Made by a program: the position numbers and the translations under genes. Source: Coemansia sp. RSA 487 (lineage: Eukaryota; Kickxellomycota; Kickxellomycetes; Kickxellales; Kickxellaceae). From it: a stretch of 62,945 nt of DNA. The notes beneath the pieces were generated by a model. That model saw nothing but the letters and a program-made list of their open reading frames with translations. It searched no databases and had not been told where the DNA came from. Location: positions 1 through 62,945 of the forward strand of contig JANBRJ010000095.1 in assembly GCA_027577595.1 (NCBI GenBank). Direction: 5' to 3'. Below are positions 57,469 through 62,945 of the stretch, piece by piece (the first letter of the stretch is position 1; every line of letters starts with the position of its first letter).

Positions 57469-60400
57469 ATGTCGATATTTGGCAAAGCGGCAGAAGCAGC
57501 GGATACCTTTGCAACAGCTGTGCCTGCGCTTGCAGACCCGAGCACCATTCCTACTCCTGCTAACACTGACGCAGATAAGCCTCACAAGCGCTTGGTGATT
57601 ACACAAATGATACTTGAGAACTTCAAGTCTTATTCTGGCCGACAGGTTATTGGTCCATTCCACAGAGTACGTATTCTGTATTTAGTATAAATGCGCTAGG
57701 CTAGATGTAATATTCGGCTCATGTAATGTCGCAACGTGTCCACTGACAATCAACCCGCTGCGCTTTTTCTTGTCACTTGTGTTTCTGCTATTACACGTAG
57801 TCATTTTCTGCAATTGTTGGGCCAAACGGCTCTGGAAAGTCCAACGTAATCGATGCGTTGCTTTTTGTTTTTGGCTATCGTGCAAACAAGATCCGCCAGG
57901 GAAAACTATCCGAGTTGATTCACAACTCAAAGAACGCAGGTGGTCTGACACACTGCACCGTAGAAGTTCATTTTGAAGAGGTCATCGACAGTTCCGACGG
58001 AACAACATCCAGTGAAGTTCCCAACAGCAAGCTTGTTGTAGCGCGCACTGCTGGGTTGAACAATCAGAGCAAGTATTTGCTCAATGGAAGGGTCAGCACC
58101 TACACGGAAGTAACCACGTTGCTTCGTGAAAAGGGCATTGATCTCGACCACAAACGCTTTTTGATTTTGCAAGGCGAAGTCGAGAACATTTCGCAGATGA
58201 AGCCCATGGGGCAGACGGACAGCGAGGTCGGGCTTCTCGAGTATCTCGAGGACATCATAGGCACTGCTGCGTATAAGGGCAAGATTGAGGAGGCAAGGAA
58301 GCGCGTGGACGAGCTGAATACTGTGCGCTCCGAAAAGCTCCATCGCGCTAAGATTGTGGAGAAAGAAAAGAATAGTCTGGAGGACAAGAAGAACGAGGCA
58401 GTAAAATTCGTAAAGACCGAAAACGAGCTTACAAAACAAAAGTCGATTCTTTTCCAGAAGCGTCTTCACGAGTGCAAGACAAAGGTCTCATCTACCCAGA
58501 CCAAGTTTGAAAAGGCGCAGTCTGAGTACGAGGGTGCAAAGACGCGCCACGCGGAGTTCCGTAACGAGTTTAAGTCGCTTGAGGAGACCCGCAACCTAAC
58601 TGCCAAGGAGTGCGAGGTGCTTGAGCGCAAGTCCAAGGAGGTTTCCAGCGAGCTTGCTAAATTTGAGCGTGAGGAAGTTCAGCTTCAAGTCAACCGCAAG
58701 CATATCAAGGGGAAACTGAAGAAGATCACCGAAAGCGGCGAAAAGGACTCCCACTCCATCAACCAGCTCCAAAACACGCTGTCGACCTTGGAGCATGACG
58801 TTGCGAACGGCAGGGCAGAGATATCCGATCTAGAGCAGCGTCTAGTTGGGGAGCGCGCTTCGCTGGAGGAAATCAGCGACAGTCTCCGTGGAAAGACCGA
58901 CAGGTTCACGGCTGCCATCGAAGAGAAACAGCAAGAGTTGGCTCCCTGGAAAGAAAAGATAAGCGCGCACCAGTCCAAGCTGGAGATTGCGCAGACAGAG
59001 CTGAAACTGATAGATGAAAGGCGCTCGGCGTCTGGAAAGCAGCTTGAGCAAGCTAAGAACGAGCTTCGTCGCTTGCGCGAGGTTAGAGTCGAGAAGGCCC
59101 AGTTTGCAGAAGCAAAAGTCGAAGAGCTTGCACGTGTAAATGAGGAGATCGAGGCGTCTGACAAGGTTATCCAAAAGGCCGAGGGCCGCCTGAAGGTACT
59201 CCGTGAAGCACTCGTTGATGCTCGCCGCAAGGAGGAAGAGGCAAAGTCTGCCCTCGATACTACGCAAAGCCAAAGCAAAGTGCTGAAGGCGATTCTTAAG
59301 CAGCGCGACACCGAGCATATCAGCGGCATCTACGGCCGGCTAGGCTCTCTAGGAACCATCAGCGAAAAGTACGATGTTGCAATTTCATCGTCGTGTGGTG
59401 GAAACTTGGACAACATTGTTGTGCAGTCGGTCCAGGCTGGTCAGCAATGTGTCGAGTTCCTGCGCAAGAACAATATTGGCAGAGCCCGCTTTGTCATACT
59501 CGACACGCTGCGCAAGTACAATATGAGCCCCATCGAGACTCCCGAGAATGCTCCGCGCCTATTTGACCTTGTTAAGCCTGCTGACCAAAAGTTCCTGCCT
59601 GCATTCTACCATGCCATTGGTGACACGTTGGTTGCAAAGGACATGGACCAGGCGCGCCATATCGCATATGGAAAACGCCGCTACCGTGTAGTGACGTTAG
59701 ATGGCAATGTCATTGAGACGTTTGGTACCATGAGTGGTGGAGGTAACCGCGTTGCGCGCGGTGCTATGAGCTCGAAACAGTCGTTTGGGGATGTCACGCC
59801 CGAGGCTGTTGCCAAATACACTGCAACACGCGAGGCTGCTGAGCTGGATTACAACGACCACCAGGGCACACTGCGCAGCATGCAGGCCAAGCACAAGTCG
59901 CTGCAGGCACGCTACGACGAGCTTGAGTCGCTACTGCCAAAACTCGAACTGGAGCTCAAGTCTGTTGACGAGCAAGTACAAATGACCAAAAAGCGTGCGC
60001 GCGATCTGAATACCACGCAGGATCAGCCTAACGAGGCTGAGGCGGAGCAACGAAACAAGATTGAAAAGCGCATTTCCAAAGAACAGGAAAGCATAGCCGA
60101 GCTGCAAGAGCAGTGCGTAAACATTGAGGTTGCTATCAAGGAGCTCCAGGAAAAGATTATGCAGGCCGGTGGCATTCGACTCCGCGCTCAAAAGTCAAAG
60201 GTTGATGGATTGCTGGAGCGGATAAGCACAGTGCGTGATGAGGTTTCACGTTGGGAGGTTTCGCAGTCCAAGTCGCGCAAAGAGTTGGCTCGCGTTGAGC
60301 GTTCAAACGCTGGTAGAGACACCCAAATCAGCGATCTCCAGGCCCAGCTTGAGGAAGTCACAAAGGAGATTGAGGCAAAGAGCATGTCTGCTATTGGAAT

Positions 60401-61493
60401 CAAGAACCGCAGCGACGCGGCGCGTGGACAGCTAGAGACCAAGCGCGATGAGTTAGACAAAATCAAAGAACAGCTTGACGTGAAAATGGAGGATTACAAC
60501 GAGATGCGCACAAAGGAAGCTGCGCTCAAGCGCAAGCTGGATGACGTAGAGCGTGCGCTTGCTGAGGGTACACGGGGCGTCAACTACTGGAACAGTGAAA
60601 TGGAGCACCTTGCGCTGCATAGCATGGACATTGATGGAGTTGACATGCTTGAGCAGGTAGAGGATATAGACGGTGGAAAGGGCAATGCTGGCGAGACCAG
60701 CGACGACGATGAAACAATGGCCGTTGACAATGCGAGTGGCGAAGGAAATTCGAATGCTGATAGTGGTACGCTGCCAACGCTATCGGATGAAGAACTTGGT
60801 AATGTTGACGCATCTGCCTTGGAGGCGCGCATCGAACAGGCCGAAGCGCGTTTGCAGCGCACGCGTCCCAACCTAAGTGTACTTACCGAGTATGTTCGGA
60901 GAGCGCGCGAACATCGCAAGCGCATGGATGATCTGTCCGAGATCACCAATCAACGCGACTGTGCACAGCATGAGCTGGACAACCTGCGCATGCAGCGGCT
61001 CGAGGAGTTTATGACTGGCTTCAACATTATTTCGTACAAGCTGAAGGAGATGTACCAGATGGTCACTCTGGGTGGGAACGCTGAACTTGAACTTGTTGAT
61101 TCGCTGGATCCATTCTCCGAGGGTCTTGTCTTTAGCGTCATGCCCCCCAAAAAGTCCTGGAAAAACATTTCGAATCTCTCAGGCGGCGAAAAGACTCTCA
61201 GTTCTCTTGCGCTCGTTTTTGCGTTGCACCAGTACAAGCCGACTCCGCTTTATGTTATGGACGAAATCGACGCTGCTCTTGACTTTCGCAATGTCTCGAT
61301 TGTTGCCAACTACATAAAAGAACGCACCCGCAATGCCCAATTCGTCATCATCAGCCTGCGCAACAATATGTTTGAACTTGCCGATCGCCTTGTTGGCATT
61401 TACAAGACGGATAACAGAACGAAATCTATTGCGCTGGATACAGAACACACAGTTTCGGCTTTGCATGGTAGCTCTGTGGAAAACACTGCCTGA
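57469..61493 (+). CDS. SMC4: Condensin SMC4 ATPase subunit, two exons
   Basis: Smc4 pairs with Smc2 in condensin for mitotic chromosome compaction. Exon 1 (57469-57666) and exon 2 (57801-61493) join in phase 0 across a 134-base intron (GTACGT...CGTAG), giving 1296 residues, the usual length. The join is needed: exon 1 encodes MILENFKSYSGRQVIGPFHR and exon 2 begins with SFSAIVGPNGSGKSNVIDAL, the Walker A (about residues 73-81). Coiled coil and hinge (about 565-720, GIYGRLGSLGTISEKYDVAI) follow, then the second coiled coil with an acidic insert, and the C-terminal signature NLSGGEKTLSSLALVFALHQ with Walker B YVMDEIDAALD. The SMC4-specific KPMGQTDSEVGLLEYLEDI-type segment is present. All ATPase motifs intact. 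Confidence 0.96.
57667..57800 (+). other. Intron of SMC4
   Basis: Donor GTACGT, acceptor ACACGTAG, phase 0. It lies between the first beta strand pair and the Walker A coding sequence. Confidence 0.88.
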
Positions 61494-61629
61494 TCAGCTC
61501 AAATGTAAACAGTCATGGCCAAATTGCTCGAGATCATCGCTGACATTTCATCTTCTAATTTTTAGTGTTTTCTTGTGATGTTTTCTTTATAGAGTAACGA
61601 GAATATGATATTGACACGACTTTCATGCT

Positions 61630-62301
61630 TTATTCATAGATAGCCCCGTACTGTTTGCGATATTCTTCCATGGACTTTAGCATACTGGTGTATTCGTCTC
61701 CCTTTTCCTTTAGATACTCCACGATAGTATCCAAAGTCACAACAGCTATTACAGGAACCCCATACTCGCCCTCAATCTCCTGAATCGCAGATTTGTCGCT
61801 GTATTTGCCCTTTTCCTGGCGATCGATAGAAACAATGACTCCTGCTAAGCTGGCTCCTACGTTGTTGATGATATCCACGCTCTCGCGAATCGCTGTCCCT
61901 GCTGTGGTTACATCGTCAATGATAAGAACCCTTCCTTTCAATGGTGCACCAACAATGGTTCCTCCCTCGCCATGGTCCTTCTTTTCCTTGCGATTGAAGC
62001 AGTAAGGGACGTCGCGCTGGCTTTCACTAGTAGCCAAAGATATCACAGTCGATGCAGCCAACGGAATACCTTTGTATGCAGGGCCAAAGATGACATCATA
62101 GCTGATTCTATCGCTATTGGCCTGTATCGCGGCTGCATAGTACTTGCCAACCTTGGCTAAGGCCATGCCAGTGTCAAACTTGCCCGCGTTAAAAAAGTAT
62201 GGCGACTGGCGACCACTTTTAAGCGTGAATTCGCCAAAAGACAAAACGCCACAAGCAATAGCAAACTCTATGAATTCGTGCTGGTACTGTTCAATAACCA
62301 T
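61630..62301 (-). CDS. URA5: Orotate phosphoribosyltransferase (Ura5/PyrE)
   Basis: A 223-residue enzyme that makes orotidine 5'-monophosphate from orotate and PRPP, step five of pyrimidine synthesis. Marks: [20 protein letters not shown] near the start, [13 protein letters not shown], the basic loop [12 protein letters not shown] and the PRPP-binding loop [17 protein letters not shown]. Fungal OPRTs are stand-alone like this one, unlike the animal fusion with the decarboxylase. Length matches yeast Ura5 (226). It is convergent with SMC4, with about 135 bases between. ATG at 62301. Confidence 0.97.
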   Translation of the reverse strand: MVIEQYQHEFIEFAIACGVLSFGEFTLKSGRQSPYFFNAGKFDTGMALAKVGKYYAAAIQANSDRISYDVIFGPAYKGIPLAASTVISLATSESQRDVPYCFNRKEKKDHGEGGTIVGAPLKGRVLIIDDVTTAGTAIRESVDIINNVGASLAGVIVSIDRQEKGKYSDKSAIQEIEGEYGVPVIAVVTLDTIVEYLKEKGDEYTSMLKSMEEYRKQYGAIYE

Positions 62302-62670
62302 TTGAGATCTTGTGAAGGTATTTAAAGAATGTTATAGTAGATAAGTGTTTGCAAAGCAGAAACAAGAAAAGATTTGACTTTTTTTTTCCTCAATCAAGAA
62401 CATCATGATCAAATCCAACATCCCAGATCACCCGCTCCCCCAGTCTATGCATACATGACAGTGGGATGCTGAGCGGGGAGAAGGGCTATTCGAAAAGCTC
62501 CAGAGCCAAGAATCGTGTTTGAATCTGCATCACAATGGCCAAAGCAGTCAATTGGCGTGTAAGTGCCCCAAATGCTGTATTTGATTGTGGTTCTTGCGAT
62601 GTTCTGGAACACGGTGTGCCGGTGCAAAAAAATACTGTTTTTATTTGGCCTTGGTTGGATCCACTGTACC
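62302..62670. other. Intergenic between URA5 and right-end aldo-keto reductase
   Basis: Holds the URA5 promoter and the second copy of the 84-bp repeat (62510-62593). Short open frames over the repeat are not supported as genes. Confidence 0.5.
62510..62593 (+). repeat. 84-bp dispersed repeat, copy 2
   Basis: Inverted relative to 49630-49713, about 79% identical, no gaps. It lies about 80 bases beyond the stop codon of the right-end aldo-keto reductase fragment; the left-end fragment does not have it. Confidence 0.75.
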
Positions 62671-62943
62671 CTATGCAACATGCTCGGGGTTCCAACAGTA
62701 GTGGCTGTAAAGATGTGGGCTTACAGAGCTGAGCTCAGAAATGTCCTGTACAGAAAGTGGCTCTTTATCAAACACGCCAATGTTTTCTTGGAGGCGACTC
62801 ATGCTTGGTGCCTTTGGTATCACTGCAATATCGCGTTGCAGCGCCCACAGAAGTAGAATCTGTGCTCCTGTGAGATCTAGTCGGCGAGCAGCGACAGTGT
62901 CTAGCTGAGGAAAGCTCACATCGCTGCTCAGAAGTACACCCTC
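62671..62943 (-). CDS. Aldo-keto reductase, 3' end (truncated by contig edge), second copy
   Basis: Minus-strand frame open from the contig end to a TAG at 62671-62673, encoding the same 90 C-terminal residues as the left-end fragment except for four substitutions (Arg to Gly, Ser to Pro, Ala to Val, Asn to Ser). The conserved IPKA cofactor motif and HYCWNPEHVA tail are present. As at the left end, the N-terminal barrel with the catalytic residues lies beyond the sequence. The two copies point inward from the contig ends. Confidence 0.75.
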   Translation of the reverse strand, partial: EGVLLSSDVSFPQLDTVAARRLDLTGAQILLLWALQRDIAVIPKAPSMSRLQENIGVFDKEPLSVQDISELSSVSPHLYSHYCWNPEHVA

Positions 62944-62945
62944 TC
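62672..62945. repeat. Right arm of inverted terminal repeat of the contig
   Basis: Reverse complement of bases 1-274 with five substitutions. It ends exactly at the last base of the sequence. Confidence 0.9.

Noticed and set aside
58100-60949. Long minus-strand frames opposite SMC4 and MFAP1 (Ser/Leu-rich)
   Set aside because: They mirror Glu/Lys-rich coiled-coil codons on the other strand. The plus-strand proteins are recognised and complete.
1-62945. tRNA, rRNA, CRISPR or telomeric repeats
   Set aside because: I looked for T-loop-like and telomere-like (TTAGGG) sequences in the gaps and at both ends by eye and found none. A tRNAscan-type search would settle the tRNA question.

Overview
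The window looks like a complete small contig from a fungal nuclear genome, probably an early-diverging lineage such as Kickxellomycotina (the placement is an inference, not proven). The gene set is fungal: Rsm25/mS23, Vfa1, Kin1/PAR-1, Nnf1, Mdm31, Ura5, Sgt2, Ipi1 and Ada3. It also includes families often lost in yeasts: a LAMTOR2/roadblock protein, the cyclophilin-WD40 protein PPWD1 and MFAP1. Genes are tightly packed on both strands. Introns are few, short and begin GT, and several carry a TACTAA(C)-type branch sequence. About 28 protein genes can be supported.

Layout. 1-275: 3' end of an aldo-keto reductase gene. 1.1-4.5 kb: two tandem monocarboxylate-transporter-like MFS genes. 4.7-7.3: Mdm31/32. 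7.4-8.35 (-): LAMTOR2-like. 8.6-10.55: PPWD1. 10.6-11.3 (-): Nnf1. 11.6-13.0: HTATSF1/Cus2, three exons. 13.0-15.1: long leader of a Kin1-like kinase, whose main exon is 15.2-18.2. 18.5-22.9 (-): a large PPR protein. 23.6-24.7 (-): Sgt2. 25.0-28.3 (-): a fused isopropylmalate dehydrogenase/aconitase-type isomerase. 28.9-31.7 (-): MLH3, at least six exons. 32.0-33.3: mS23, two exons. 34.6-36.5: RGS protein. 36.9-37.8: U1-70K. 38.3-38.7: Vfa1-like. 39.05-40.3: MFAP1. 40.3-41.8: repeat-bearing, GC-richer intergenic DNA. 41.9-42.5: Erv1. 42.6-43.2 (-): MsrB. 43.2-44.2: unexplained intergenic ORFs. 44.2-46.4: Ipi1. 46.8-48.95: coiled-coil protein with a Gln-Ala hexanucleotide repeat interrupted by an assembly gap. 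49.0-49.9: two dispersed repeats. 50.0-51.3: sulfide:quinone oxidoreductase. 51.5-53.8: TFIP11/Ntr1. 53.9-55.3 (-): Myb/SANT protein. 55.6-57.1: Ada3. 57.5-61.5: Smc4. 61.6-62.3 (-): Ura5. 62.67-62.95 (-): a second aldo-keto reductase 3' end, an inverted copy of the left end.

The genes do not form one pathway cluster. Several are essential housekeeping factors: pre-mRNA splicing (HTATSF1, U1-70K, MFAP1, TFIP11, PPWD1), chromosome segregation and meiosis (Nnf1, Smc4, Mlh3), mitochondrial biogenesis (Mdm31, PPR, mS23, Erv1, SQOR) and ribosome assembly (Ipi1). The most unusual item is the 1101-residue enzyme that joins two consecutive steps of a leucine-type chain-elongation pathway in one polypeptide. 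Its aconitase half is divergent, so its substrate is open. Other points of interest are the near-identical inverted contig ends, a 198-bp dispersed repeat with clustered differences, a GC-AG intron in MLH3, a LAMTOR2 homologue with a large insertion, and an MFAP1 lacking its most conserved C-terminal block.
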